DNA of 64,000 bases from an uncultured Alphaproteobacteria bacterium (GTDB lineage: Bacteria; Pseudomonadota; Alphaproteobacteria; HIMB59): NCBI GenBank assembly GCA_902546975.1, contig CACCLU010000003.1, forward strand, positions 124,001 to 188,000, given 5' to 3'. The notes below the pieces were generated by a model that was not told the DNA's origin, did no database searches, and was given only the letters and a program-made list of their open reading frames with translations. The position numbers were made by a program, and so were the translations under genes. Of this stretch, positions 33,211-49,272 are shown piece after piece (within the stretch, counting starts at the first letter, position 1; the number at the start of each line of letters is the position of its first letter).

Positions 33211-35225
33211 ATGGATCTTAGTAAATTAAATAAAGAACAAAAAACTGCTGTTGAGCACAGAAAAGGACCGCTTTTGGTACTTTCAGGTGCTGGAACTGGG
33301 AAAACTAGAGTTTTAACATCTAGATTCGTTTATATTGTAAAAAATTTAAATGTTAACTTTAATAAAATTATAGCTGTAACCTTTACAAATAAAGCTGCTA
33401 ACGAAATTAAGGAAAGAGTTAAATCAGAACTTCAAAGTAGTATTGATACCCCTTGGATAGGTACTTTTCACTCAATATTTGCAAAATTTCTCAGAAAGCA
33501 TTCTAATTTAGTAAAATTAAAATCTAATTTTACGATATTAGACATAGAGGATCAAAAAAAACTTTTAAAACAAGTTTTAGATTACTGTAAGATAGAAAAA
33601 GATATAAATGAAGGAATATATCATAATGAAATTCAAAACTTAAAAGATAATAAAATCCTTTTTAATGAAAATAAAAAAATTTCTAAATTTTCATCTATAG
33701 AGAGATTAGATGATGTTTACTCTTTTTATCAGCAAAGATTAATTGAAATAAACGCAGTAGATTTTGGAGATATTCTTCTACATAGCTATACCATATTATT
33801 TAATAACGAAGATATAAGAAATTCTTATCAAAAATTCATCGAACACATATTAATTGATGAATTTCAAGACACAAACTTAATCCAGTATGATCTAATTAAA
33901 TTAATTTTAAATTCTAATAAAAATCTATTTTGTGTTGGAGATGATGATCAGTCAATTTATGCATGGCGGGGTGCAAATATAGAAAACATCATAAATTTTC
34001 CAAAAGAGTTTAATTCTCCTGTAGTTCGCTTAACAAAAAATTACCGTTCAAATAGCTCTATTTTAGAGGCAGCAGCTTGTATTATTTCTAATAACAAGAA
34101 TAGATTAGGTAAAGATTTAGTAAGTTTTAACAAAAACATTCCTGATCAAAAAATAAATTTAAATTCATTTTACTCTCAAGAAGAGGAGTCATTATGGATA
34201 TCTGACAATATATCTAAGAAGTTTCAGGATAATAATAGTATTGGGGTTCTAGTGAGACTAACTGCCCAAATGAGAAGTATTGAGGATAAATTTATAAAAT
34301 ATGCTTTGCCTTACGAAATTATTGGAGGTCAAAGATTTTTTGATAGAAAAGAAATAAAAGATATTCTTGCTTACTTAAAACTCGCAAATAGTTTCAAAGA
34401 CGATTTATCATTTGAAAGAGTAATTAATTTACCTAAACGAGGAGTAGGAGATCAATCAGTAAAATTAATAATTGATAATGCAAGAGAGAAAAAACTTTCA
34501 TTCTTTGAGTCTTTAGAACTGTTATATAACGATAATAATTTACCAGGATCCCTTATGTTAAAAACTAAACCATTTATTGACATCATTAAAAAAACATCTG
34601 ATCTCATTAATAAAACAACTCTTGAAGATATAGGTATTTTTATAATTGAGGAGTCAGGGTATTTAAAAATGTTAGAAAATGAAAAAAATAAATTAAAACA
34701 GGTAGAAAATGAGTCAAGGATTGATAATTTAAAAGAGTTTGTTAACGCTCTTTCAGAGTTTGAGAATTTGGATGATTTCTTAGAACATGTGGGTTTGGTT
34801 AACGAAAATCAAAAAAAAACACACTCTAATTCTGTAAAACTAATGACATTGCATGCTGCTAAAGGGTTAGAATTTGACCATGTCTATTTACCAGGTTGGG
34901 AAGAGGGCATCTTTCCAAGTTCTCGTGCTTTAGAGCAAAATTCATCAAAATCATTAGAAGAAGAGAGGAGACTTGCTTACGTTGGAATTACTAGGGCTAA
35001 GTTTGATTTAAATTTAAGTTATGCAACCTCTAGATACACATATGGAATGAATAACTATTCATTACCATCAAGATTTTTAAATGAAATTTCAAATGTTGAA
35101 AAAAATTCATCAAATACTATCGAAGATCACTCTGAGTTTAATCTCACAAAAAAGATCACTTCCGATAATATACAATTAAGTCCTGGAAAAAAAAGAATGT
35201 TAGAATATTTAAAAAAAAATACTAA

Positions 35226-35229
<4 letters not shown>
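33211..35229 (+). CDS. uvrD: UvrD/PcrA-type superfamily I DNA helicase
   Basis: LNKEQKTAVEHRKGPLLVLSGAGTGKTRVLTSR, VGDDDQSIYAWRGA, LMTLHAAKGLEFDHVYLPGWEEGIFPS. Confidence 0.95.
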
Positions 35230-40572
<5,343 letters not shown>

Positions 40573-40577
40573 TTATA

Positions 40578-41450
40578 TTATTCTATAGATTGTATTATTG
40601 AATTATTAGAATTATTTTCTTCATCTGGTATTAATATTTTAATTGGATTAAATTTTTCATACCATTTATCATCATCGCTTACATCATTTATGCCGTTTAT
40701 AAGATTATATGATTTTTTATACCATTCACTTTTAGGAAAGTTATAGGCCAAAATTGAAGCATAATTTTTTGCTAATTCATATTCATTCAAAGAGTAATGT
40801 ATTTTAGTAATTAAAAATAAAGTTTCCTCTATCGAAAGACTTGAATTATGATTAATAAATATATCCTTTAAATATATTAACGACCCATTGTAATTTCCTT
40901 TATCAAAATAAAACTTTGCAATATTAAGTTTTTCCAAAGCTAAATTATTATTTATAAGTTTAATCTTTGATAGAATATCTATTTCGTATCTACTATTAGG
41001 ATATGCATTCAATATAAAATTAAATTTATCTAAAGCTAAATTGGTATTTTTTTGACTATATTCTGATTTTTTTATTAAAACATAATATGTCATTGCTTCC
41101 AAATAATAAGCATAAATTATATCTTCACTTCCTGGATAATAGTCTTTATACATTTCAGCAAGAGCTCTAGTTTTTTCATAATCTTTATTAAGAAAGTTAA
41201 TATAAGCTTTTACTAGAATACTTTTTTTTGCATAAGGACTACTTGGATAAAAAAACTCAATTTTATCTAATTCAATTAAAGCTAATTCATATTCATTAGA
41301 GGTAATAAAACTATTTGCTTTATCAAAAATTTGGTAGTCATCTAATTTGTTATTATTATAAAATCTTTGATCATTTTTTAATTCATCTTTATCATTAGAA
41401 GAACAAGAAATTATAAAAAATGATAATAGGATAAGAATCGAATTTTTCAC
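40578..41450 (-). CDS. bamD: Outer membrane assembly lipoprotein BamD
   Basis: GTG start, lipobox (FFIISCSS), TPR repeats FYPSSPYAKKS, AYPNSRYE, NFPKSEWYKKSYNL; next to recN. Confidence 0.85.
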   Translation of the reverse strand: MKNSILILLSFFIISCSSNDKDELKNDQRFYNNNKLDDYQIFDKANSFITSNEYELALIELDKIEFFYPSSPYAKKSILVKAYINFLNKDYEKTRALAEMYKDYYPGSEDIIYAYYLEAMTYYVLIKKSEYSQKNTNLALDKFNFILNAYPNSRYEIDILSKIKLINNNLALEKLNIAKFYFDKGNYNGSLIYLKDIFINHNSSLSIEETLFLITKIHYSLNEYELAKNYASILAYNFPKSEWYKKSYNLINGINDVSDDDKWYEKFNPIKILIPDEENNSNNSIIQSIE

Positions 41451-41452
41451 AG

Positions 41453-42094
41453 ATGAATTATAGCCTTAGAAAAAAAAATAAAATAGTCAAATATATAGTC
41501 ATCCATTACACAGGAATGAAAAATCTAAAATTAGCTTATAAAAAATTATCAGATAAGAATTCAAATGTAAGTGCTCACTATTTAATATCCCGAAATGGAA
41601 TTATTTTTAATTTATTATGTCCTAAATATAAAGCTTGGCACGCTGGAAAATCTAAATGGAGAAACGATACAAATATCAATGAATATTCAATTGGTATTGA
41701 ACTTGAAAATAAAGGACATGATTTTGGTTACTCAAATTTTTCAAAAAAACAATACAAGTTATTAAGAAATTTAATTTTTTTTTTGAAATCAAATTTCAAT
41801 ATTTTAGATAAAAATATTATCTTTCACTCAGATATATCTCCAAATAGAAAAACTGATCCTGGAGAGAAGTTTTTTATAAATAAAATTGGAATTCAGAGAT
41901 TTAAAAAAAAAAGAATAAGAGATAATTATAGTATAGATGAAATGTTAATTTTATATGGCTTTCATATTTCATACATTAGAAAATATAAAAAATTTTGTAT
42001 AGAAGCCGTTAAAAGATCGTTAAATTATGAAAAAATTAATTCATCTCAATCAAAAAAATTTTATAAGGATTTTAGTAATTTATTATTTAAATAA
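41453..42094 (+). CDS. N-acetylmuramoyl-L-alanine amidase (Amidase_2, AmpD-like)
   Basis: KYIVIHYTGM, SAHYLISRNG, SIGIELENKGHDFGY, FHSDISPNRKTDPGEKF. Confidence 0.93.
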   Translation: MNYSLRKKNKIVKYIVIHYTGMKNLKLAYKKLSDKNSNVSAHYLISRNGIIFNLLCPKYKAWHAGKSKWRNDTNINEYSIGIELENKGHDFGYSNFSKKQYKLLRNLIFFLKSNFNILDKNIIFHSDISPNRKTDPGEKFFINKIGIQRFKKKRIRDNYSIDEMLILYGFHISYIRKYKKFCIEAVKRSLNYEKINSSQSKKFYKDFSNLLFK

Positions 42095-42112
42095 ATTATG
42101 TATATTACACAC

Positions 42113-42437
42113 GGGTAGCGTGCAGTCGCTTTGTTTTACAAAGAGGAAAGTCTGAGCTCGTGTAGAAAGTGATAACGGATAACATCCGTCGAGGGTAACC
42201 TTAGGGAAAGTGCAGCAGAAACAAACCGCCGCAAGGTAAGGGTGAAAAGGTGAGGTAAGAGCTTACCGGATATGTAAATAGTATCGCAATATGCAAACCC
42301 TATCACGAGTAAGATCTAATAGAGGTTAAAACTTTTTCTACAGTTGACCTGGGTTGATCGCTAGATTTAATTAGTAATAGTTAAACTAGATAAATGACTG
42401 CAGTTTTTTAAACACAGAACTCAGCTTATAGCTACCC
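42113..42437 (+). ncRNA. rnpB: RNase P RNA (class A)
   Basis: P1 helix GGGTAGC...GCTACCC; conserved GAGGAAAGTC, GGGTAACCTTAGGGAAAGTGCAGCAGAAA, ACACAGAACTCAGCTTATAGC; TATATT -10-like box at 42101-42106. Confidence 0.95.
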
Positions 42438-42462
42438 TATACTATTGCCTATTTAATAAAAA

Positions 42463-42487
42463 TCCCATATAATCCCATAAAATACCA
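42463..42487 (-). promoter_or_regulatory. Putative MraZ-box operator: three direct repeats at 10-bp spacing
   Basis: Bottom strand reads TGGTA-TTTTA-TGGGA-TTATA-TGGGA (TCCCA at 42463 and 42473, TACCA at 42483 on top strand) immediately before mraZ; MraZ is known to bind TGGGN repeats with 5-nt spacers. Confidence 0.65.
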
Positions 42488-42492
42488 TGCTT

Positions 42493-42903
42493 ATGTTTTT
42501 ATCTTCTTTTTATGGAATTATTGACTCTAAAAATAGAGTTGCTATCCCATCTTCATTTAGATCAACAATAAAAAACTCAAAAGAAAAAACATTTATATTT
42601 AAAAGTTTAAAGTACGAATGTCTTGAAGTGCACTTATCCTCTAAGATTAATTCTTTAATTAAAAGTTTTGATGAAAAGGATTTTTTTTCAAAAAAAAATG
42701 ATCATTTTAAAACTGCAATACTCTCTGACTTGGAAGAAATAACCATAGATAAGGAGGGAAGATTTATAGTAAAAGAAAAACTTCAAAAATTTTCAAAAAT
42801 ATCAAAAGAAATAATATTTATAGGAAAAGGCAATCATTTTGAAATTTGGGAAAAAAAATTAGGAGATACTCACAAGAAAATATCAAGAGCAAAATTTAAA
42901 TGA
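42493..42903 (+). CDS. mraZ: Division/cell wall cluster transcriptional repressor MraZ
   Basis: MFLSSFYGIIDSKNRVAIPSSFR; start of dcw cluster; start at 42493 preferred over 42487. Confidence 0.93.
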   Translation: MFLSSFYGIIDSKNRVAIPSSFRSTIKNSKEKTFIFKSLKYECLEVHLSSKINSLIKSFDEKDFFSKKNDHFKTAILSDLEEITIDKEGRFIVKEKLQKFSKISKEIIFIGKGNHFEIWEKKLGDTHKKISRAKFK

Positions 42904-43802
42904 TAAATAACCAACATATACCTATAATGGAAAATGAAATTTTATCATTTATTGATGGTAAGAGAAATTTATCAATTTTAGATTGCACATTTGGTGGTGG
43001 AGGACATTCAAAAAGATTTTTAGAAAATGGGCACTTCGTTACTGCTATTGATAAAGATGATAGCTCTTTAATTATTGCTAATGAATTAAAAAAAAATTAT
43101 TCAAATATAATTTTTTATAAATCAAATTTCAAAAATCTGGACTCATTAGACCTAACTATTAAAAAGTTTAACTTTATATTATTAGATTTAGGTTACTCAT
43201 CAAATCAATTAGAAGATAGTAAAATTGGTTTATCATTTAAAATAGACTCTAATTTAAATATGAATTATCTTGGCGGTGATTTAAATGCACATAGAATAAT
43301 CAATTATTACGATAAAGAAGAACTTCAAAGAATTTTTAATGTATATGGTGAAATAAATCAGGCTGAAAAATTAGCTAACTTTATTGTAAATCAAAGATCT
43401 CAAAAACAGATAAATACAAACTTTGAATTTGTAGAGTTACTTAGAAAAAGTGGAGTTAACTTTAGATCAAAAAAAATTCATTTTGCAACACAGGCTTTTC
43501 AAGCCTTAAGGATAGAGTCAAATAGTGAGTTAGAAAATTTAATGACTTTTTTGAGAAAAGTTCATGACTATTTAGAAATAAATGCATATTTAGCAATTAT
43601 TTCATTCCACAGCTTAGAGGATAGAATAGTCAAGAACTACTTCAGAGACAATAAAATTAAAAAAAATAAAAATTTTCAAAATAATAAAAATTGGGGATAT
43701 GAGATCCTCACTAAAAAACCTTTAATAGCAACAAAACTTGAACTTTTAAAAAATAGTAGGGCGAGATCTGCAAAATTGAGAGTAGGGAGATTCATAAATT
43801 GA
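42900..43802 (+). CDS. rsmH: 16S rRNA (cytosine1402-N4)-methyltransferase
   Basis: HIPIMENEILSFI, DCTFGGGGHSKRFLENG, IISFHSLEDRIVKNYF. Confidence 0.96.
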   Translation: MINNQHIPIMENEILSFIDGKRNLSILDCTFGGGGHSKRFLENGHFVTAIDKDDSSLIIANELKKNYSNIIFYKSNFKNLDSLDLTIKKFNFILLDLGYSSNQLEDSKIGLSFKIDSNLNMNYLGGDLNAHRIINYYDKEELQRIFNVYGEINQAEKLANFIVNQRSQKQINTNFEFVELLRKSGVNFRSKKIHFATQAFQALRIESNSELENLMTFLRKVHDYLEINAYLAIISFHSLEDRIVKNYFRDNKIKKNKNFQNNKNWGYEILTKKPLIATKLELLKNSRARSAKLRVGRFIN

Positions 43803-44095
43803 TTAATCATATTTCAAAATTTTTTTTATTATTTATATTTATTATTTTATTTTTAAGTTTCAAAAACCAAATCAAGATACTTGAAAACAAACTTTCAAAT
43901 TTAAAAACTAATTATTTTAAAGATCATCAAACTTATATTGATAAAGAAATACTTCTATCAAAGCAAATAAATCAATTACAAATTAACAAATTAAATAATT
44001 ATGATTTTGTTAAAAATAAAAAAATTATTAAATTTGATAGAAATGAGTTTGATGGCTTTACAATAATAAAGGTCAATTATGTTCAATCTGAGTAA
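43799..44095 (+). CDS. ftsL: FtsL-like cell division protein
   Basis: Short protein with TM and coiled coil between rsmH and ftsI; positional call. Confidence 0.7.
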   Translation: MINHISKFFLLFIFIILFLSFKNQIKILENKLSNLKTNYFKDHQTYIDKEILLSKQINQLQINKLNNYDFVKNKKIIKFDRNEFDGFTIIKVNYVQSE

Positions 44096-45545
44096 TGAAA
44101 CAGACTATAAATTACTTTCTAAAACAAAAAATTATTACAATTTTTTTATTTTAACCATTTTATCACTTTTCATTGCTGTTTTTACAAGATTAATATTTTT
44201 AAGCTTTGATAATGGTAATATTTCTAAACCTAATGAAAGGGATATAAATTTTAAAGCTTTACCAACTATCTACGACTTAAATAAAAATATTTTAGCTTAC
44301 TCTGATTATAATTATTCAATAAAAAATATCAAAAACAAAGTTAAGTATTTAAAAAGAAATATCCCACTAAAAGATATTTTAGAACCAATTTATGAAGGTA
44401 ATCCTTATATTAAATTTGAAAAAATTCTCACTAGAAAATACCCACATAGTGCCATCACAAATAATATGATAGGACACACAAATATTGATCATAAAGGTGT
44501 ATCTTTAATTGAGAAATATTTAGATCAAAAAAATAATGATATTGATTTGTCTTTGAATATTCAGATACAAAAGAAAATATATGACTCCTTATTTAAGGAT
44601 ACAATAATTTTAAATCCAGATTATTCTATTAATGTTTTAGTTGATTTAAGTAGAGAAGAAATTGTAAGTAACGTTTTTTTAGATAACAGAAATGTTGAAG
44701 ATAGGTTCGATCAAACCTTATTACCTTTGAAAGATCTCAAATTTGATTTTGGATCTGTTTTCAAAACATTTACAGTTTTTTCTGCATTAAAAAATCAGAA
44801 AATTGACATTAATGAGTATTTTGATGTAGATCAACCAGTATACATTGGTAGTAAAATGATTAATGACTATCCAAGAAACAGCGAAATACCCATGCAAGTA
44901 GGAGATATATTAAAAAAATCATCTAATAGAGGGGCGATTTTAATTAGAAGAAATTTGGATTGTCAAAATGAATTTAAAGCTGATTTGGATTTTATAGGTC
45001 TTTTAAACTCTACTCAAATCGGATTTGGAATGACCTCCGTTGAACCAACTGTAAATAATTTTAGAGGTAGATATTGTGACAATATCCCTTTTGGTTATGG
45101 ATTGTCAGTTTCTCCAATTCAATTAATTAATGCGTATGGAAAAATAATTACAGGTAGAGATAATTTCAATGCTTCATTTGAAAAAAATGAAATACAAAAT
45201 AAGAATAAATATAACAAAATATCAAACACTGTTAATAAACTATTATTTTATGCGAATGAGACTGATAATGAATTATACAAAAACTTCTTAGTAGCAGGTA
45301 AAACTGGAACGGCAGATCAAATTACATTTAATGATGAAAAATTTCAAAATGTTACATATATAAGTTTTTTTCCTTACAATAACCCAAAATATTTAAATTT
45401 AACATTTATGCAAAACCCCAAGGAATCCTATGGAAAATACATGACTGCTGGGAATACAGTAAAACCAACTTTTTATAATCTTTTGAAAGAAATATACATA
45501 TATCTGGACTTATCTATTGTTAATACTAAAAGTACAGATATTTAA
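44079..45545 (+). CDS. ftsI: Peptidoglycan transpeptidase (class B PBP, FtsI)
   Basis: S-x-x-K (FGSVFKTFT), S-x-N (KSSNRGAI), KTG (VAGKTGTADQ). Confidence 0.94.
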   Translation: MFNLSNETDYKLLSKTKNYYNFFILTILSLFIAVFTRLIFLSFDNGNISKPNERDINFKALPTIYDLNKNILAYSDYNYSIKNIKNKVKYLKRNIPLKDILEPIYEGNPYIKFEKILTRKYPHSAITNNMIGHTNIDHKGVSLIEKYLDQKNNDIDLSLNIQIQKKIYDSLFKDTIILNPDYSINVLVDLSREEIVSNVFLDNRNVEDRFDQTLLPLKDLKFDFGSVFKTFTVFSALKNQKIDINEYFDVDQPVYIGSKMINDYPRNSEIPMQVGDILKKSSNRGAILIRRNLDCQNEFKADLDFIGLLNSTQIGFGMTSVEPTVNNFRGRYCDNIPFGYGLSVSPIQLINAYGKIITGRDNFNASFEKNEIQNKNKYNKISNTVNKLLFYANETDNELYKNFLVAGKTGTADQITFNDEKFQNVTYISFFPYNNPKYLNLTFMQNPKESYGKYMTAGNTVKPTFYNLLKEIYIYLDLSIVNTKSTDI

Positions 45546-46924
45546 TGAACTTAACTGACTTAAAAAAAAAGGGTTTTAAAATTGTTACAAATTGGCAAGA
45601 CTGTAACAAAAATACTATTTTTCTATTTGATAGTAAAAATCAAACAAAATTTATTAAGTATATAAATTTAGCCACCAAAAAAAAATGTAATTTCATTATT
45701 TGTAATATTAATTTTAAGGGGAATATTAAAAAAAAATCGATTAATTTTTTTTTCTATAAAAATAACAAGGATTTAGAAAAAATAGTTAAAATATTTTATA
45801 GCTTAAATCGTCTTAAATTAATTTTTGTTACAGGTACAAATGGTAAAACCTCTATTGCTTATGGTGCAAATAAATTATTTAATAAAAACGGACTAAGATC
45901 TTGTTATATAGGTACTTTAGGTTTTTTTATTAATTCAAAAAGAATTAAAAAACTGAGCAATACTACACCTTCATATTTTGAAATTCTTAATTTACTTCAA
46001 TTAGCGAATGATAATTACATAAAATTTGTATTTATAGAAGTTTCCAGTATTGGATACTGTGAAGGAAGAATTGGAAATTTAAATTATAATTATTGTATTT
46101 TAACAAATTTAGAGTCCGATCACCTTGATTACCATAAAAACATAAATGATTATCATTTAGCTAAAATAAATCTTATTAAAGATCATAGATTGAAGAACTC
46201 AATTTTATTTCTACAGGATTATAATTTAAAAAATAAATTTAAAAGCTTTGATAAAAACTTACTTACTCAAGATAACTTTATATCTAAAAATAAAATATCT
46301 ATAATCAATAGAAGTTTTAATCAATACAAAATAATTTTAAAAGACAAATCTTATAAAATAAACTCATATAATGATTTTATGGTCAAAAATATTATTACTA
46401 TATTGATGATTTATAATAAAATTAAAAAAAAATTTCCATTAAAAATTACTAAATCACTATTTCCACCTGGTAGATCTGAAATTATTTATAATAAAAAAAA
46501 TAAAGTAATAATAATTGATTATGCTCATTCAAAAGATGCATACGAAAACCTGTTAAACAAATTCCCTCTATTAAATAAAAGTGTAATAATTATTTATGGT
46601 TGTGGCGGTGATAGAGATAAAACTAAAAGACCGCAAATAGCTAAGGTAATTTCAAAGTATACAAAATTACAGATAATTACTGATGATAATCCAAGATATG
46701 AAGACCCATCAATAATCAGAAAAACTCTTATAAAGTATTCTTCAAACCCAATTGAAATCCCTAGTAGAAGAAAGGCTATAAAATTTGGAATAGATTACAT
46801 AAAAAAAAATGATGGTATTTTAATTATTGCTGGAAAAGGTCATGAAGATATACAAACATACAAAGATAAATCCTACTTATTTAATGATAAAGTAATTTCA
46901 TCAAATTATGCTAAAAACTTATAA
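45545..46924 (+). CDS. murE: UDP-MurNAc-tripeptide synthetase MurE
   Basis: FVTGTNGKTSIAYG, TNLESDHLDYHKN, YGCGGDRDKTKRP, TDDNPRYEDP (DAP-type DNPR). Confidence 0.95.
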   Translation: MNLTDLKKKGFKIVTNWQDCNKNTIFLFDSKNQTKFIKYINLATKKKCNFIICNINFKGNIKKKSINFFFYKNNKDLEKIVKIFYSLNRLKLIFVTGTNGKTSIAYGANKLFNKNGLRSCYIGTLGFFINSKRIKKLSNTTPSYFEILNLLQLANDNYIKFVFIEVSSIGYCEGRIGNLNYNYCILTNLESDHLDYHKNINDYHLAKINLIKDHRLKNSILFLQDYNLKNKFKSFDKNLLTQDNFISKNKISIINRSFNQYKIILKDKSYKINSYNDFMVKNIITILMIYNKIKKKFPLKITKSLFPPGRSEIIYNKKNKVIIIDYAHSKDAYENLLNKFPLLNKSVIIIYGCGGDRDKTKRPQIAKVISKYTKLQIITDDNPRYEDPSIIRKTLIKYSSNPIEIPSRRKAIKFGIDYIKKNDGILIIAGKGHEDIQTYKDKSYLFNDKVISSNYAKNL

Positions 46925-48206
46925 AATTATTGAGGATTTAAAGTCGAAATATAAATCTGACATTGTTTTTGACACAAGATTAATAAAAAAAAATGATATT
47001 TTCATTGGTTTAAAAACAAAAAATAATGATGGTAGCTTGTATTTTAATGAAGCAATAAAAAAGAAAGCAGCGTTGGTAATTGTAAATATTAACAATACTC
47101 ACCCAAAATTATTACATGTTAAAGATACCCATCTATTTATAAAAAAGTTTTGCAAATTTATATTAGACTCCTATAAAGGTAAAATTATTGCTGTAACTGG
47201 ATCTGTAGGCAAAACAACATTTAAAGAGAATATTTTTCACATTCTAAAAAATAATAATATTAGCACATATAGATCTTATAAAAATTTTAACAATATCCAG
47301 GGTTTGCAGTTTTCTATAATGAATATGAATTTAAAAAGTAAATATTCTATATTCGAATTAGGAATTAATAACCCTAAAGAGATGCTTAAATTAGTAAATA
47401 CTTTACAACCACACTATTGCTTAGTGACAGGTGTTGAAAATTCTCATATTGGTAATTTTAAAAATTTTAGGCATCTTGTAGATAACAAACTAAAAATATT
47501 CAAATCTAAAAGACTTATTAGTGGATTAGTCAATTATAATTATGAACCTCATTATATAAATAAAAAACTTAACCAAAAAGTAGATGTTATAAATTCTGAA
47601 AATCTGAAAAAATTTATTATCTCAAACAAAAAAATATACAAAGTAAATTTTATTTACAATAATAGAAAATACTCTATAGAGTCCTCTAGAGGGGAATTTT
47701 ATATAAACATAGCTATCATATCTTTTCTATTTATTAAAAAATTTATAAAGACAATAAAATTTAAAAATTTTTTTTACCATGAGTCAATTATTGAGTCTAG
47801 GGGTAAAGAAGTTCTGACTTATATAGGAAGTAAAAAAATTAAATTTTATGATCATAGTTATAATGCAAGTCCATATTCACTAAATAAACAAATTTTATTC
47901 TTTAGTAAGAGAAATATTAAACAAAAAGCGTATATTTTAGGATCTATGAAGGAACTAGGAGATCAATCAGAATTTTTTCATATGCAAATTATTGAATTAG
48001 CAATTAAATTAAATTTAAGAAAAATAATTTTTATAGGAGACGAATTCTATAAGTTTAAAAAAAAATTTGATAAATTCATTTTTTATAAAAACTATATGCC
48101 AGCTATCAATTATTTGAATACAGAAATTAATAATATAAAAAATATATTCGTAATGGGTTCAAGATTAAATAAACTAGATAAGATAATAAAACAATATGTT
48201 AGGTGA
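46908..48206 (+). CDS. murF: UDP-MurNAc-pentapeptide synthetase MurF
   Basis: AVTGSVGKTTFKENI, FELGINNPKEM, DHSYNASPYS. Confidence 0.92.
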   Translation: MLKTYKIIEDLKSKYKSDIVFDTRLIKKNDIFIGLKTKNNDGSLYFNEAIKKKAALVIVNINNTHPKLLHVKDTHLFIKKFCKFILDSYKGKIIAVTGSVGKTTFKENIFHILKNNNISTYRSYKNFNNIQGLQFSIMNMNLKSKYSIFELGINNPKEMLKLVNTLQPHYCLVTGVENSHIGNFKNFRHLVDNKLKIFKSKRLISGLVNYNYEPHYINKKLNQKVDVINSENLKKFIISNKKIYKVNFIYNNRKYSIESSRGEFYINIAIISFLFIKKFIKTIKFKNFFYHESIIESRGKEVLTYIGSKKIKFYDHSYNASPYSLNKQILFFSKRNIKQKAYILGSMKELGDQSEFFHMQIIELAIKLNLRKIIFIGDEFYKFKKKFDKFIFYKNYMPAINYLNTEINNIKNIFVMGSRLNKLDKIIKQYVR

Positions 48207-49272
48207 TTTATTATTTTCTCTAAGAGATATAGAATTTTTATTTAATTTATTTGGTTATATTTCTTTTAGGTCGGGCTTATCCTTGGTCACCTCATTTTTA
48301 ATAGTCTTAATACTTATGCCTCATTGGGTTAGAATTCAAAAAAGTGCTTTTCCTAGTGGACAACCTATAAGGAATGATGGTCCGGATACACATTACCATA
48401 AAAAAGGTACTCCAACGTTAGGTGGGGTGCTCATTCTTTTTTCAATAATTTTAAGTTCAATTTTGTGGACTTCCAATTTCTCAAGTTTTAACTATATATT
48501 GATATTGACATTAATTTTATTTGGATTGATAGGTTTTTTTGATGACTTTCAAAAAGTTAAATTAGGTAAGGGAATAACTTCTAAAATTAAATTTTTATGT
48601 CAACTGTCAGCTACATTAATTATCTATTTTGCTATTAAATATAATGGATTTGATTTAAACCAATTTAGCATTCCTTTTTTAAAAAATGTTTCAGTTGAAC
48701 TTGGCTATTTTTACTTTGTTCTAATTCTATTTATTGTAATTGGTTCAACAAATGCAACAAACTTGACTGATGGATTAGATGGATTAGTGACAATGCCTTT
48801 GATATTTGTATTTCTTACATTTGCTGTATTTGCATATGTTTTGGGTAACATGAATTTTTCTGATTATCTTTTAGTTAATTATATAAACGGATCAGGAGAA
48901 ATAGTAATTTTTTGTACCTCAGCAATTGGAGCGTTACTGGGTTTCTTATGGTTTAACTCAAGTCCCGCAACTATATTTATGGGAGATACAGGATCACAAT
49001 CTTTAGGCGCTTCATTAGCCGTAACGTCCATCCTTCTAAAACAAGAAATAGTATTAGCTGTTGCTGGGGGTCTATTTGTAATTGAAACTTTATCTGTCAT
49101 GATACAAGTTACATATTTTAGATTATCTAAAGGAAAAAGAGTATTTTTGATGGCCCCACTTCATCATCATTATGAAAAAAAAGGACTATCAGAACAAAAA
49201 ATAGTAATTAGATTTTGGATATTAAGTTTCCTATTTTGTTTGTTAGCTTTATCACTTTTAAAAATTAGATAA
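48196..49272 (+). CDS. mraY: Phospho-MurNAc-pentapeptide transferase MraY
   Basis: KKGTPTLGGVLILF, NATNLTDGLDGL, FMGDTGSQSLGASL, MAPLHHHYEKKG. Confidence 0.97.
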   Translation: MLGDLLFSLRDIEFLFNLFGYISFRSGLSLVTSFLIVLILMPHWVRIQKSAFPSGQPIRNDGPDTHYHKKGTPTLGGVLILFSIILSSILWTSNFSSFNYILILTLILFGLIGFFDDFQKVKLGKGITSKIKFLCQLSATLIIYFAIKYNGFDLNQFSIPFLKNVSVELGYFYFVLILFIVIGSTNATNLTDGLDGLVTMPLIFVFLTFAVFAYVLGNMNFSDYLLVNYINGSGEIVIFCTSAIGALLGFLWFNSSPATIFMGDTGSQSLGASLAVTSILLKQEIVLAVAGGLFVIETLSVMIQVTYFRLSKGKRVFLMAPLHHHYEKKGLSEQKIVIRFWILSFLFCLLALSLLKIR

